A stretch of DNA of 64,000 nt from Cucumis sativus (Eukaryota; Streptophyta; Magnoliopsida; Cucurbitales; Cucurbitaceae): NCBI RefSeq assembly GCF_000004075.3, contig NC_026660.2, positions 30,879,498 through 30,943,497 on the forward strand, in the 5' to 3' direction. The notes under the pieces were generated by a model that saw only the letters and a program-made list of their open reading frames with translations, made no database searches and was not told the DNA's origin. Positions 13,301 through 36,433 of the stretch are shown in pieces; within the stretch, counting starts at the first letter, position 1; every line of letters starts with the position of its first letter. Position numbers and translations under genes: made by a program.

Positions 13301-16300
13301 AATATATCTAATAACAAAAATATACATATATGTTTGTGTGAAAGAATATTTTACAATGAAAAAAGGAAATAAATCTGACAGAAGCTAAAGGACAATAGAT
13401 TTGTCATGACAATCTAAAGCTTAATTAGCCTATCACCTTATGATTTCATTCAGGCTGTTTGTTGGTTTCAATTGGACTTTTCCATGTAATCTTCTAAAAT
13501 TCATGATTTTCAATAAAATTGCCGATATCATGTAAGAAATACAGATAACATTATCTTATTACATATTAAAAAAGACTAATCAAACGTTAGTGTTGTACAA
13601 ACAGGTGAATATCAAGATTCAGCAACAACTCACCATCTGCATCCATCGTTCTCTCTCCAGGTGCAAAATCTGAGTCATGGGGCCTGATTAGAAGAACAGG
13701 AAGTAATTCTGCCACTGCATTCTTAATAGCAGTTTTCATATCAGCTGTAACTGCATCACGATATAACCTCAAGACAGAGGGAAGCTTGGCCTGGGAGAAA
13801 TCATTGTATGCATGCAATAAATTTGGTTCAGAATTGAATTGTCAATTAAACACATACACATTTTCTAACACGAAACAAACTTTTTAATAAGATTAGAAAA
13901 GATGCAAGGATAATGAGAGCAAGCTTCAAAACCAACGGTTAAATAACTCTACTGCCCATAATAATTCATATCAAAAACCACATTTAAAGACCAAGAGCAC
14001 ATAATCTTTAAACTGACCATAAGACAGATTTTCACAACAAACCCATTGCATAAACCTTGGTGAGGGGCAGGGGGAAAGAGAATTTTTAGTGTGAAATTTT
14101 GGGTAATCAGTTACTGACTGGCTTGTTACAATTAGCAAGATAAAATGACAAGGAAGTTGATAGTTATGGATCTTCATGTAGAAGGAACCAACGCCCAACA
14201 GAGAGGAAGGATCAAGAAACTATTCTTCAGCCAAAACAATGAAGTAGGAGAGAACTCACAGTCCTGAGCAATCCAATAACGATAGGAAGAAGGCGATCGC
14301 GGAAGTTGGAGGTTTCTTCCTCGTCCAACTTGACCTGCCACAGTTTGAAGTTCACGTGTTACATTTAACAAAATTATAGTCTTCAAATAATAAAAATAAA
14401 AGAAATACGATGAAAAGTAATTAGCTATTTAGTAATAAATAAAAAGGGCGAGGAAGGAAGAAGGCAGAGAATTGTTTAGATGGTTTAGGGCCTGAGTTAG
14501 TATACTATTTTTTGGATAAGAAACCTGAGTTTAGTATACTCAAGAGAGAGGAGGTTTCAAGTAGCTCTTACATGTTACATTTTATATTTCAATAGTATTC
14601 TAGTTCTATTTAGGTTATATCATAATCTACTATAGAAAAAATATATAGCAATCCTTCGGTTCAGCTATTTAGTAAAAGATAAACTTCAAGGCCTTCGATA
14701 CCAAAATTTACTTACTTCATCCTTTCCGTTCATTAAATTTGAAGCCCATGCTTTTGTTTCAGTTATAATTACGATATCTACATCTCCAGCATCGTGAATT
14801 GAGGCACGCATAAATTCTGCTGAAAGAATGCTACACCACAAGACTAAATGTTAGTAGTTTCTGGAGGGAATGCAAAAATATAATAAAAAAATGTATAGTG
14901 CATGCATAGCCACTCATTTTTTTTTAAAAAAAGGAAACATGCCTTTGTATTGATATAATGAAAGGAGACTAATGCCCAGGTACGATATTAAGATACTAGT
15001 CTAGGAGAACAAAACACGAGAAACGACAACCAAAACCTAAAACGACCAACAAAAATAACAACAATACATGCGAACATGCGTAAAACAACCAACAAAACAA
15101 GCCAAGAATAGAAAAATCTGGGTGAAAAAGGCTCTCCAGTTTAAGTAAAGATCTTGTTGTGAGGATAGTAAAGACAGAATGAACCCTTCAAGTCGCAAGC
15201 AAAATGTGAGAGACATGCTGAAACCTTTCAAACCAAAATCCACCTAGTGGAACTTTAACTAAACTGCACTGAATCTTTTCCTATCCAGACAGAATGAACC
15301 CTTCAAGTCGCAAGCAAAATGTGAGAGACATGCTGAAACCTTTCAAACCAAAATCCACCTAGTGGAACTTTAACTAAACTGCACTGCATCTTTTCCTATC
15401 CAGACAGAATGAACCCTTCAAGTCGCAAGCAAAATGTGAGAGACATGCTGAAACCTTTCAAACCAAAATCCACCTAGTGGAACTTTAACTAAACTGCACT
15501 GCATCTTTTCCTATCCACTTCAATACAGCTTGAAAAAAATAAAATGATTTTCAGAAGAGTGGAGGACTTGTAGTGTGTTCTTTGAATTATCAGTTAGATG
15601 TTACTCTTTTGGATTGAGGCTCTTTTTGCAGGTTTGGTATCCTTTTGTGCGGGTTATTTATTTCGTGTCCTTGTACATTCTTTCATATTTTTTAATCAAA
15701 GCTCGCTTTCTTAATAATAAAATGTCTAAAAGAATTAATGGAGATTCGAACCGATTAACTAGGAGTTTTTTTTTTAAAAAAAAAAAAAGGTCATGTTTGG
15801 TAATCATTGGTTTTTTGGTTTTGAAAACTAAGCCTTTAAACACTCATTCCAATTCTAACTTTATTTCTCTGTCACCGACATTTTGCTAGTGTTTTCAATA
15901 ACCAAGCCAAATTTTGAAAACTAATAAAAGCAATTTTTAGAAACTTGGTTTGGTTTTGTTTTTAAAGTAGGCAAAGAATTTAATTCTTAAAATCAAGAAA
16001 CATGCAAATCACGAAATGAAATTGGGAGGAATTAGGTTTAATTTTTTAAAAAACCGAAAACTAAAGGCGAAATGATTACTAAAAAGAGCCTAAATAAATT
16101 GTGATAAATCTTAAGATTTAGCTTAAAAACTAATTTGGCTTCAACAATCAAGAAATAAGTAATAATTGTTCGACAAGTTAAGCAAATTCTATGTATGCAC
16201 TTGAACCTGCTGATGTCAAAGAAACATAACAAAATTGTAGAGATTTTTCCATCAATAAAACAGAAAAAGAGAAAAATAAAAAAGGAAATGAAATCGACAG

Positions 16301-18847
16301 CCATTTCTACCAACATACGAAATGTAACTGTTTCCCTCAAGATTTAGGTCATTTGGAACATGCATGGGACTAAGTTTACTATGCTGAAGGTTAACGCTCG
16401 CAGTCTATGACATGGTTCAAAATGGAAAGCTGATAACAAAAATCATAGATCCTAGATGAGATTCCCCCAATTTTGTACAAAAGAAGTAACTGGATGTTTA
16501 TAAACGATTAATTCTTCTTTCCTAATTGTTTCTCACTTGTACGACAATAAATTAGAAATATTACCTGGTTATGGATTCAATTGATGCTGCTACGTGATCG
16601 CGTAGGTGGCGGAAGCAATGTAGACCAGCAAGTTCATCACCCTCCTAAAGCACATAAGAAACTGAACTAAGAAAAATTTACTCTGTTTTCAGATTAACCA
16701 AGAAAACTTTGGGTGATCTGAACCCATACATTAGCTTTTTGGAATAGAAATAAACTATATCAAACAAAAAGGTAAGCCAAGATTGTTGTTTCAGGGCAGA
16801 GTTAGAAACAATATCTCAATGAGTGTAGTAAACATATTACTCAGATATGTATAAAATCAGTACTAGTAGGAACAATAATTACAGATTATATTTTTTAAAT
16901 ATAATGTGTAGAATTTGGTATCTGGATCGTCTCTTTTTTGCTTTCTTACAAGGCTGATATCCACCTAGATTCTTGTATCTATTCCTCCATTGCTATTAAA
17001 TTTTATTTTATTTCTAATAATCAAAAGTTGAGAAATACTATTTCCTTATTGTCTTTTCCTTAAAAAAAAACACCAGAAACTTAATCGGAAGGCATTTACA
17101 AATAGAGGCAGTATAGACCATATCAACAAAACATTATCATCACTCTAAAATATGAATGGAACTTGTAAAGGACATTTTAACATTATAGATTAAAAAAATA
17201 AAAATTATCCAATCCATAGGATGAGAAAGTACCAGAAGATGTAGTAAATCATCAGTCACATCCAAAGCTCCAGCACAATCTGCTGATGCTACTAGCTGCA
17301 TGACAAAAGATCGACGATCACTACTAAATATGAATCCTATGGCCAATATCATACCTTTATAAAGAGGGAAGAGAAGTTCACAGTATATGCTTCCTCTTCG
17401 CAATCACAAGTCTTGTTCAAGGTTTATTAAATAAAAAAATATACTGATCTTTAGAAAGAATAAAAAGGGATAAATGTTACAATCGAAGGAAGCAAAAGCT
17501 TAAGATTCATCATGACTCAATCAGCGTCATTCTTCAGGAATTATTCCTGTTTCTATCTAACCAAACCTCCCACAAAACATCTGCAATAGAACTTAGCCAT
17601 AATTGGCTTTCTTTTAAAAGTCATGACAAAAGCAGAAAGCAGAATAGCGTGTACAGTCTCTCTCGGTAGCAAACCAACACACTTTGTCCATAATCTCATG
17701 CTAAAACCGAACTACACAAAAAGGTGTTCCAACAATTCTTAGTTTTTTTCTCACATGACACGCCAACTTGGAGAAAGACGGGCACAAAATTTTCATTGAA
17801 CTACTGAATAAGTCCCGAATACGTTAGCTTCCCACATCCAGAAGTACTAGCAAATTTCCATTCCTTATGAATTAGTAACAGCTACGAGATCGAATGCAGC
17901 CATAGGATCGTGCTCTAGAAGATTCAATTATAAGCAGTGAAGCCTTCGGATTAAAAGGTAGTAGCACGCATTGTGACGACAGCGGTGATTTCATATGACT
18001 TAATGCAACGAAAACAACTAATTACGCAAGAACTCAGAAAGGAAAGGCAGAGTACCAATTTAAGAGCGGAAATGGCCTGATTAACATATAAAATAAGCTT
18101 CAATTTCTGCTGAAGAGCCAACAAATTATTCCTGGTCGCATTCTGCTCCTGAATTTCTCGGGCAGAATCTACCAAATCAACATCCAAGAGCCGTATGGTC
18201 TCCTTTAATTGCCGTATCCGGCTACACCCCTCCACTATCTTGACATTTAAGTCTTGTAGCTGGCCCTGAGCCTCGAAGAAAGAATTAGAACGCAATGAAA
18301 TTTCCTTGACTAAATGCAACTCCACCACATCTAAATAATGCGAAAGCTTCTCTTGGAGCACCAAATTCTGCGAAACATTCAAAAAGGGGCATGCTGCACG
18401 GAATGTCGCCCCCTCCTCCAATGCGAAATCTTCTTTAAAGTAAAGCGCGGGAACCTCTCTCAAACAAGCCACAAGGGCCTCGCCCTGGCCACCAATGCTA
18501 TCCAAGCCACCATTCTCCTTGCTGGAATGGTTGCGTATGTCCTCAAATCGGTGGAAAGAATCGGAGATCAGGGCGGTGTAGTTGTTAAAATCGAATCGAG
18601 TAACTTCGGATGAGGCTATGGTGGAAGACAAAGGCATAAACTCAGGTGGGTTAACGGTGGAGGAAGAGGACCACCAGCCAACCCAGGAGGCATCGGATTT
18701 TCCAGCATGAGGGTTGTTGAGAATCGAAGACAAGCTCTGGCTGCTGGCATCGGAGGAGGAAGTAGTTCGACCAAGACTCGTTTGTCTAGTGACGATGGTG
18801 GAATAGTCAGTGGGGGACCTTCCCGATTGGGAAGGCTGGGAATCCAT
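7321..18847 (-). CDS. VPS54: VPS54, subunit of the GARP endosome-to-TGN tethering complex
   Basis: Eighteen exons encode 1014 residues: 18847-18056, 17295-17233, 16644-16565, 14830-14716, 14334-14260, 13790-13634, 13188-13100, 12475-12219, 11031-10860, 10762-10679, 10596-10199, 9902-9749, 9350-9269, 8650-8571, 8339-8178, 7858-7791, 7649-7569, 7456-7321. All introns are GT-AG and the frame closes throughout. The start is the ATG giving MDSQPSQSGRS; a TTG six bases earlier is not a likely start. The Ser-rich N-terminus is followed by a coiled-coil-rich part (about 165-265). The C-terminal Vps54 domain contains SEIDRVAQDFKVHRDEIH, and the protein ends IPNWGQLDEFLEQRFG. GARP (VPS51-54) tethers endosome-derived vesicles at the trans-Golgi network. 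Arabidopsis VPS54 is similar in length (about 1030). The introns hold most of the repeats in this part of the window. Confidence 0.95.
11370..11720 (-). mobile_element. Truncated LINE 3' fragment in VPS54 intron 8
   Basis: On the minus strand, 11622-11566 reads CALLWGLWGKRNN and then a stop. This matches the W-x-x-W-x-x-R-N-N motif near the C-terminus of plant LINE ORF2 after the zf-RVT domain. The 3' untranslated tail lies to the left, where a 'ctacaaggacatacaaaaatcc' type head resembles the other LINE tails here. The fragment is 5'-truncated and decayed. Confidence 0.55.
11843..12086. mobile_element. MITE, probably Mutator-like, in VPS54 intron 8
   Basis: About 45-base arms at 11858 onward and ending at 12055 are near-perfect inverted copies (aattaag-atatagcaacat ... 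gcaaatatagcaaa). The centre has short ctatcaatgatag-type palindromes. Identical 10-base direct repeats (ctaaataata) lie at 11833-11842 and 12087-12096, fitting the 9-10 bp target duplications of Mutator-like elements. It has no coding capacity. The outermost termini are diverged. Confidence 0.7.
12936..12970 (-). mobile_element. LINE-tail relic in VPS54 intron 7
   Basis: The short motif agactaatgctcaaa-tacaag (12943-12966) is shared with fragments at 14961 and 45965. It appears to be the 3' untranslated tail of the local LINE family, read on the minus strand. Only the tail is recognisable. Confidence 0.4.
14938..15172 (-). mobile_element. LINE 3' tail in VPS54 intron 3
   Basis: The head 'tgatataatgaaaggagact aatgcccagg' on the plus strand is the reverse complement of a LINE 3' untranslated end like that at 45960. 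The sequence then runs directly into the 115-bp tandem triplication, whose first unit may derive from this element. No intact reverse-transcriptase motif is visible. Confidence 0.5.
15173..15517. repeat. Three tandem copies of a 115-bp unit in VPS54 intron 3
   Basis: Units start at 15173, 15288 and 15403, each 115 bp. Copies 2 and 3 are identical as read, and copy 1 differs by one base (gaatc versus gcatc near the end). Such identity implies a very recent expansion, or an assembly artefact. Confidence 0.95.
15791..16090. mobile_element. hAT-like MITE in VPS54 intron 3
   Basis: The left end reads tcatgtttggtaatcatt. The right end, reverse-complemented, reads ggctctttttagtaatcatt. Internal arms (ttttggttttgaaaactaagcc; ccaagccaaattttgaaaac) form the inverted pattern of a MITE that I recall as common in cucurbit genomes. 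It has no coding capacity. Target duplications are not clear because A-runs flank the element. Confidence 0.55.
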
Positions 18848-20443
18848 GCTCAAAATCTTAGAATCATGAACTAATTAATGTAAAGATGACATTCAGTAGT
18901 GGAAAATGAAATCCAAGAGAAAAGACGATGGAGATCGAGGTGAAGTGTTTGGATTGAGATAGATCTCAAGAGATGAAGAAGAAGAAAACGAGAAGTTGAA
19001 GTGGCGGGCAAATGGGAGATTGGAAATGGCAATGGCAATGACAATGGTAGTCCGGTGATGTGCGTGGGGGGTAGATAGATAGATCTCGTTCTTCAGAATT
19101 GCTTTGCCTGTCCACCTCGACCTCCGTCTCCTCAACTTCCCGATTCCACACCCTTGATTAAACAATTCCGCATTGTAGCTTTATTAAATTATAATCCTAA
19201 CCAATTTTTAATAATCGGTTTCATTTCTCATACAAATACTACAAGTTCAAGCTAACCTACCTTTCTTTCCTATTCCACAAGGACTAAACCAAACACAAAC
19301 ATAGCATAAAATTAAATGCCAAAACCAAAATTAATTTCTCATATGGAAGTTTATATTACAAAAACCTTATGTTACTTCCGCCATTCAATCTAAGATATGT
19401 TTTAAATTTTTAACTATTACATATTTAATTGTTCTCGCAAAAGAAAAGAAAGACTAGTATACGTTCTAATTAATTACGTAGTACACATCCATTTAATTGG
19501 AATTTAAATATGTTGTTTGCCTTTAAAAAAAATGCCAAAACGTCATTTTTCTGAACTGATCGAATTTGGTTTATAATTTTAAATCTTTGATTTCAATCCT
19601 ATTTTCAATTCATCTTAAATTTAGTCCAAGTTTTTTTCTTTAGAAATTAGTTTAACATCAATAATAATTTGGTCTTCGATATTCTATATTTTGAATAATA
19701 TTCGATCACCCAACCTACCTAGCAATTAAGCAAATTTAACGTTTGAATAATTTTATTTTCTTCCAATGGATTCGATTTTTACAAATTATATCCTATTCCT
19801 AACTGTCACTATTCAAGCGCTAGTAGGACATGTGGGAAGCCAAAGGAAGATCAGAACTTTGTTGTTTTCACATGTAAAGAAAAGCATTTACTTATTTTCT
19901 ATAAATTATAGCAAAAAAAAAAAAAACTGTACTTCCTCCCCAACATTCCAATAATCAACCAAGATAGAAAATAGGACTACACAAGTTGAAGCCAAATCCA
20001 TGTGGAGAAAACTTATATGAAGGAGTCGTAAAAATCAAATCGTCATGGGCTCGGTTTAGGACTCCTTTAAAAGTAAATTCATGTGAAGTACAGCATAAAA
20101 AGTTATAATGATTTTGAATGATTAGGAAGATGTTTATAACAGGGAGATCTCTAACTTTTTGCCGTACAAATACAGAGATTGGTGTCTGTTAAGTGTTTAT
20201 GATAGGGCGATCTGACAACAAAGTGAATACTTATATCAAGCATATCCTAGGAATATATGCCGTGCACTACACTATCTCACAAATAAATTATACTAAGAAA
20301 TATGTTACAAAATCACCCGACCTATATAAGATAAGGTGAATAATTAAGAATCAGGGTTGGAAGGGAATGATGTAACTGAATGTATTAAATTACTTGTAGG
20401 AGAAAATTTTCTGTACAACTAAGCAGCATCTTCACTGCAAACG
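18848..20443. other. Intergenic: VPS54 promoter side and GCN5 3' flank
   Basis: Both neighbours are on the minus strand. 18848-19170 is GC-richer than the rest and contains GATAGATAGAT and purine-rich motifs, so it probably holds the VPS54 5' leader and core promoter. Short open frames there are not conserved in character. The remaining stretch to 20443 is AT-rich and shows no gene. 20350-20443 is presumably GCN5 3' untranslated region. Confidence 0.55.
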
Positions 20444-30802
<10,359 letters not shown>

Positions 30803-33354
30803 TGGAGAAAAAATGGGTGGTAACTGGAAGAATCGACTCCGTGTGAGAAGTAAGGTGAGGGGACACGAGTTTGATGAAGCTTGCTAGTTGGTAGGTGGGA
30901 CTTTATACTGCTCGACGACGCCTCCATCCTTCTTCGGTAGCGGCGGTGACCGTCACAAAGTATAAATTCACACAAATGCCCTCCGACTAATGTAATCGGT
31001 TCTTTCTTTTTACAATTTTTGGAAATTAAAGTTTATAATTATATATTATCTAAATCTAAAATTTAGAACAAGCCATTTTGGATTGTTTTGGTTGGTTCGG
31101 TTTAAAAAATTAGCCATTAATCCAACTCGAATATTCAAATATGTAGTGGAATATATTTTAGATGTTTAATATTTGTTAAGTATTGTTGTGTTAATGTTGT
31201 ACTTTATAGATATATTTTTTTATACGTGTAGATTTACTAGTATGATGTTATATCGTTTTTAAATTTAACAACAACAAAAAAACAGTTACTAAAAACTTTA
31301 ATAATTCAACTTATGTTTTCAAGTATGGTCACAAAATACATATCAACCCAACTCCACCAAAAACAATAGGTTGGTGAAGTTTACATGTACATGCACCGAG
31401 CGAGCGAACTATATTTAAAATTTACATATAATCAATTTCGTAGTGAAGTTTATTTCATTTGATGTTAACATTAGGGGGTCTTTTTATAATATATTTACAA
31501 AACAATCTCAATGAGAACAAAAAGCAGGGAATAAATACGATGAAAAATGAAGGTGCACCATGCGACACGTACAATTCTAACTAGTATCTCTTGAAATAAA
31601 CACACTCATTTGAAATATTGAATATATGTGGTGTCTGGTGATCCGTAATGAGATGAGTTGTATTGTAGTGTAATTTAAGACTCGTATATGAATTGAGCGT
31701 TTTGAGACCGATTGTAATATAAGACTCGTAATGTTTCAACGACTTTCAATCTAACTCCCTCTCTCTCGTTGTTTCATGCTTCATGGTTCGATTTTTGTTT
31801 ATTCTTCTCATACTCGTGTTTTAAAACAATTATCTTATCTACCATCTTTATTACATTAAAGTTATCCAACACATCACTTTCAACTCATCATTGGTTTGAC
31901 AAACTTTAGTAGGTTATTTATATGAACGTGTCAAATTCTTGTTGCCCTACCTGATGATAGTTTAAATTATAAGACAATGAACACTAACCTTTTTTTTACC
32001 TCACATAACAGCTAGAATACGTTTGATACTTTATTGATCTATTTCATTTACGTGTATTCTTTAAACTTTCGCATACATGTTTGTCTATATCCTTTTCAAA
32101 CATTTAAAGTAGGGCAAGTTCTCGCGTGACCTTATCACCAAGTAATTGCATTGAGAACAATGTTTTAAATATGGCTACAAGCGTGAGTGTGAGAGCTTGT
32201 TGGAGTAGGTCACGAACATGCAACCAATATCTTAAAGTTAGTTTTTATGTTAACCAACAAGTCAAGTCGATCAATTTTCTAGATTGATTACTATCGACAA
32301 TTAGTAAAGTTTATATCAAATGACCAACCAACAACAACTTCGTTTGGTTTTGGTAAAACTAATCAGGTTGTGCTTGAACTCCATTTTCAAATAACTAAAT
32401 ATAAAAAAAAAAGTTTTAAAAAATAACAACGAGCTTGACAACTACAACAAATGGTTTTTGAAAAAAAAAAACTCGTTTATAAAACAAGGTGTAAAATACA
32501 TTTAAAACTCTTTAGAAAAATTAATTTTAAGTATTTAGTGATTAGTCTCCTTAATTCGTACGAATCATTCAGATCACCCGTGTAATCATTCAGGTTGTGC
32601 GACCATCAAAAGATAATCACTATCCACTTTTGATCATCCTCAACAAACATGAAGTCACCATTTTTGGTTTCCAGCTAACAATCAACTTTAGTTTGTTATT
32701 TATTTATTTTTCAACCTTGTAGGCTAACTTCTGATCATTTTAAAAAAATATATTCAATGTTATATATCTTTACCTGAAAATTATCATATGATCATTTAAC
32801 AAAGTTCAATAAAAAGTAACCTAAAAGAACTAAATTTAAAACTCAGTAAAAGAACTGAACTAAAATTAAAGTAATACACCAAAATGGTATTTTAAGGTTT
32901 GTTTTATTTTTTAAAAGAATAAATTCCTTAATTTTAATTTCGTGCCATTCGTTATCCTCAGTATTATCTCCCTCCAAAACCGACCGCTCGATCCAGCCCT
33001 CTCTCCCATCTCCGCCGGTAGTTTAACTGAGGCCGGAAAAGCCCTACGCTCGCAGGGGCTTCTCACCTCACTCATCTCTCCACAGCAAAGTTCATCCCGT
33101 ACCAGTACGTTTCCTCCACTCTCTTATCTTTCTTCGTCGACATTTAATCGCGTATGAAGGAAAACGAAAGTACTTATTTCTGCGGAAACAAGGATCAATA
33201 GTTGATATTAACTGTTGCTATAACTTTGCCACTTTTGTTAGGTGTTTAGCGGTGATGTTATACGTAAGTGTTTCATGTGGAGTGAATTTTCATTACCAAA
33301 CTCTGTTTTTACAGAAAAAGAAGATTGAAGGGGTTTAAAGAATAATTGGGAGTG
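30803..33354. promoter_or_regulatory. Divergent intergenic region between GCN5 and the chloroplast-protein gene
   Basis: About 2.5 kb separates two divergently transcribed genes. The first 170 bases upstream of GCN5 are GC-richer and are likely its leader and core promoter. 33050-33350 contains pyrimidine-rich leader-like sequence for the plus-strand gene and perhaps a noncoding first exon. The middle (31000-32900) is AT-rich and I see no gene or clear element in it. Confidence 0.5.
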
Positions 33355-35055
33355 ATGTCTGCAACGCTGTTGTCTTATTGCAATCCAAGTCTAGTTTGTA
33401 ATTACGGGAGGATGGATTTGAAACGCATGGCTCTCGGACATTTACGGTCTTTTGGAAGGAGAAACAATGGCTATCGCAAGCTTACAGTCTTTGCTGTTAC
33501 TGAAGGTTCTGCAAAATCAAGCGAGTCTGAAGAAACAATTCCTTCTTGGGCCAAATTGGATTCAGAGGAGCCTCCACCTTGGGCAAAGGAAGAAGGCAAG
33601 GAAATTGGAACCCAACAGGGATTTCAGGTCCCTTTCTATGTTTACTTGCTTGCCTCATCTATCACTGCAATTGCTGCTGTAAGTTTCCCTTTAACTACAG
33701 TTTTTATTTTTTGGGATTTTTTATAGTTTTTTTTATGGTAACTGCTGCTGTGCTTCCAGTTTGCTCAGAATTTAATAGAAGCAAACGACGCCATTATCTC
33801 TTGTTAACACAATCGTTACATGAAATAAGGAGAAAACAACATCGTTAGAATTTTAACTTGTAGCGTTGTAATTTGATTTACTCCTGTTAAATCCCTACTG
33901 ACTATGGTCAAAAGAATCCATTCACGGCTTTTGCAGACTGGATTGTGAATAGAAGGAGCCTTTTTGTTTTTTTGGAAATATATGTCAACTTCTTGGAAAA
34001 CTGTGGCCTATTTGGGAACCATTTGTTTGATAGCAGTCTCTAGTTGTTCCTTTAGCCTCTGTCATATTTGTTAATATTCAGAATTAGGAGAGCGATGTGT
34101 TAAATTGGCAATCAACCTAAAGGTTATGATAAACTAAATTATACCAGTACTTTAGCACTTCACTTCTCTTACCTTCTAGGAGATTCCCATTCAACAATTG
34201 AAAATCCATATTTATTGGAGAGCAAATAGAGTTTGAACATAAGACCTTTTACTCTCATGTCTTATTAAGTTACCAATTAACTTCAACTCTTGTTATATAA
34301 AAAAAAGAAAGAAGAAAACTAAAGTTTTACTGTGTAATTTAATTATATCTATACCTCAACATGATTAAAAAATCATCTTAATGCAGTAAAGCGGTTGAGG
34401 TGATTGTATGTAATTAATTTATTTCTTCAACAATGTATGATCAGTTTTGGTGCTGTGGATACTAATCCTAATTGAAGCCGTTTGTATGTTTGTTGGAATG
34501 ACTTCCAAAATTGCAGATAGGTTCCGTATTTGAGTACGTGAACCAGAAGCCTGTCTTTGGAATTATAAATTCAGACAGCATATTGTATGCTCCATTGCTT
34601 GGGTTTTTCGCACTTACTGGCATTCCCACTGCTGTAAGTTCCTCTATCTCCAAGTTTTGACATTTGTGAAGGGATTATCACATATTTTCATAGCATGAAA
34701 TCATAAACATGACCTTTGGTGTGTCTCTAACGAGCATAAGTACGGAGTTTCCATCTTTCTGTGTTCTTTTGTTTGGGGAGAGGGGGATGATTGTAAAAAT
34801 GGAAAAATGAGACTTGGTGCGCTCTTCTATGAGTTGCATCAATTCTTAGCTAGAAACTCTGCACATAAGGAACTGTATTTTGTGTCAACTGCAAAGGAAG
34901 TAATAAGAAGAATGACAATACCTTTGCAAAAATACGAATTCTACTTACAAGGCTCTCTATCTAATTTCTCGAGACAGGCATTCCTTTGGTTCAAATCTGT
35001 TGAAGTTGCTAATAAGGAAGCTGAGGATCAGGACAGAAGGGATGGTTACTTGTAG
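33355..35055 (+). CDS. Predicted chloroplast two-helix membrane protein (DEAP2-like family)
   Basis: Three exons (33355-33678, 34517-34633, 34978-35055) encode 172 residues; all splice sites are GT-AG with phase 0. The first ~50 residues are basic, Ser/Leu-rich and acid-poor, like a chloroplast transit peptide. A Pro/Trp motif follows (IPSWAKLDSEEPPPWAKEE, 62-80). Two hydrophobic helices lie at about 92-113 and 131-151, and the tail is charged (EVANKEAEDQDRRDGYL). I recognise this as a small conserved plant thylakoid protein family. I think it is the one that includes DEAP2 (a photosystem II-affecting protein, At2g05310 from memory), but I hold that name loosely. A GTG/TTG-initiated extension upstream is unlikely; ATG at 33355 was chosen. 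Intron 1 contains a SINE-like piece. Confidence 0.85.
34200..34300 (-). mobile_element. tRNA-derived SINE-like fragment in the chloroplast-protein gene
   Basis: Read on the minus strand, a box-A-like aagttaattggtaactt (34282-34268 region) is followed by a box-B-like atgttcaaactc (34240-34229). Spacing fits a SINE head. The 3' body is undefined. Confidence 0.4.
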
Positions 35056-36391
35056 AATATTTATCTCTAACACGAATTTATTGTTCTTTGGAAGTAACAA
35101 TGCTGTCTCCCCCTTGTTTTCTGTATATTCTCTATGATCATGCTACTGTGCAACTGATGTTAATTAGACAGCTATTGCTGTTCAAGATTTTAAATTTCTA
35201 CATAAAGAATGTATATCATATATTGTTTTTATTTAAATTGTAGACTGGTTTCCTTGAGATGGATGAAATTAAGAAGCAAAGCAATGGAGCACAAGACCAA
35301 AACAAAAGAGCAAGCAAAAAATTGCAAAAGGGACAATTTTATAAAATATCTGGTAATAGTTGATTCGTTGAGATGGACCGGGACCTACCTCCTTCCAGAA
35401 TCCCTCCTACACCTTTAGAAATCTTCTTCTTTCTCTTTAGGCAAATGTTCGAAGCGTTAGCCAAGAAAAGTAGCTTCTCATACTCATGAGTATCTCCTTC
35501 ATTCATGGTATGAGGAGAAATCTTACTTTGAAGCCATCCCCACTCCTAAAGTTTGAACTATAAATTTCCAGATCTTAAAGAGAAAGTGATCCAATTGATT
35601 TGATGGATGTGTTTCTAGTTGGGATATGGGGATGCATGTTTATTGACTGAATGAAACTAATCTGATCGAATATTTGGACTTTTTTTTGGGGTTAATATTA
35701 ATATTTATCTTATTCTATGTGATTAAAAAAAAAGCCTCAATAATGGTGTGATAACAAATATCCCTGTGCCCATTAATTAATACTAAACTTCAATGTACTC
35801 AAAACTTTGTAGGAAAAAAAAAACACGAGAATTTTGCCGAAATTGTAAAAAGAACTTCGTCTAAAGAGAAAAGGTGCATATAGGAGATGGCTATACGACT
35901 ATTATAAAATTAGAAGAAGTAAAGTTTAGTGCTATTTGGAAATTTGGAATGCACCCAACTTTTCCTTGCTCTTATCCTTTCACTTTTTTTTTTCTTTTAA
36001 AATTTTCATTTAATGGTATTTTATTATTTCTAATGTTTATATTCCAAAACAATATTTTCCCTCGTTATATCTATTTCAATGTCTCTTACACGTTGCTATT
36101 TAAAGTAATTTTAATATGAGTTTATAAGAAAGAAAAATGATTTCTTAAATAAAAATCTATCCGTGAAAGAATAAAAAATGAAAACGACGTGGCAAAATGT
36201 ACTCAGGCCACGTGGGTAGGGTAAAATCAGGCCAGAATAGTTTTAGGGGTAAATTTTTAGAAGTGGAACGGTCCGTTACAATTCGTTTGGTAGGTTGTAT
36301 CTGTAAGTAAAGTTGTAGGATTTTGGTGCGCGAACTCAGATCATCGTTAACCCGCCATTGAACTTCTCTCTCTCTTTCTTCCCTCCGGCCA
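35056..36391. other. Intergenic between chloroplast-protein and glycosyltransferase genes
   Basis: 35056-35500 probably holds the 3' untranslated region of the upstream gene. 36300-36391 is a CT-rich leader for the glycosyltransferase. No other coding or RNA gene is seen between them. Confidence 0.5.
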
Positions 36392-36427
36392 ATGTCGTCT
36401 CCCTTCTTCTGCATTTTCTATCTCTAA
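36392..36427 (+). CDS. Upstream ORF (11 codons plus stop) in glycosyltransferase leader
   Basis: ATG at 36392 (context ccaATGTCG) encodes MSSPFFCIFYL and stops at 36427, six bases before the main start at 36434. It would be met first by scanning ribosomes if transcription starts upstream of 36392. The short gap makes efficient reinitiation at 36434 unlikely, so it could reduce translation. Function is inferred only. Confidence 0.4.
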   Translation: MSSPFFCIFYL

Positions 36428-36433
36428 AATAGA

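Noticed and set aside
18848-18853. VPS54 start at an upstream TTG
   Set aside because: The ATG at 18847 matches the family N-terminus; non-ATG initiation has no support.
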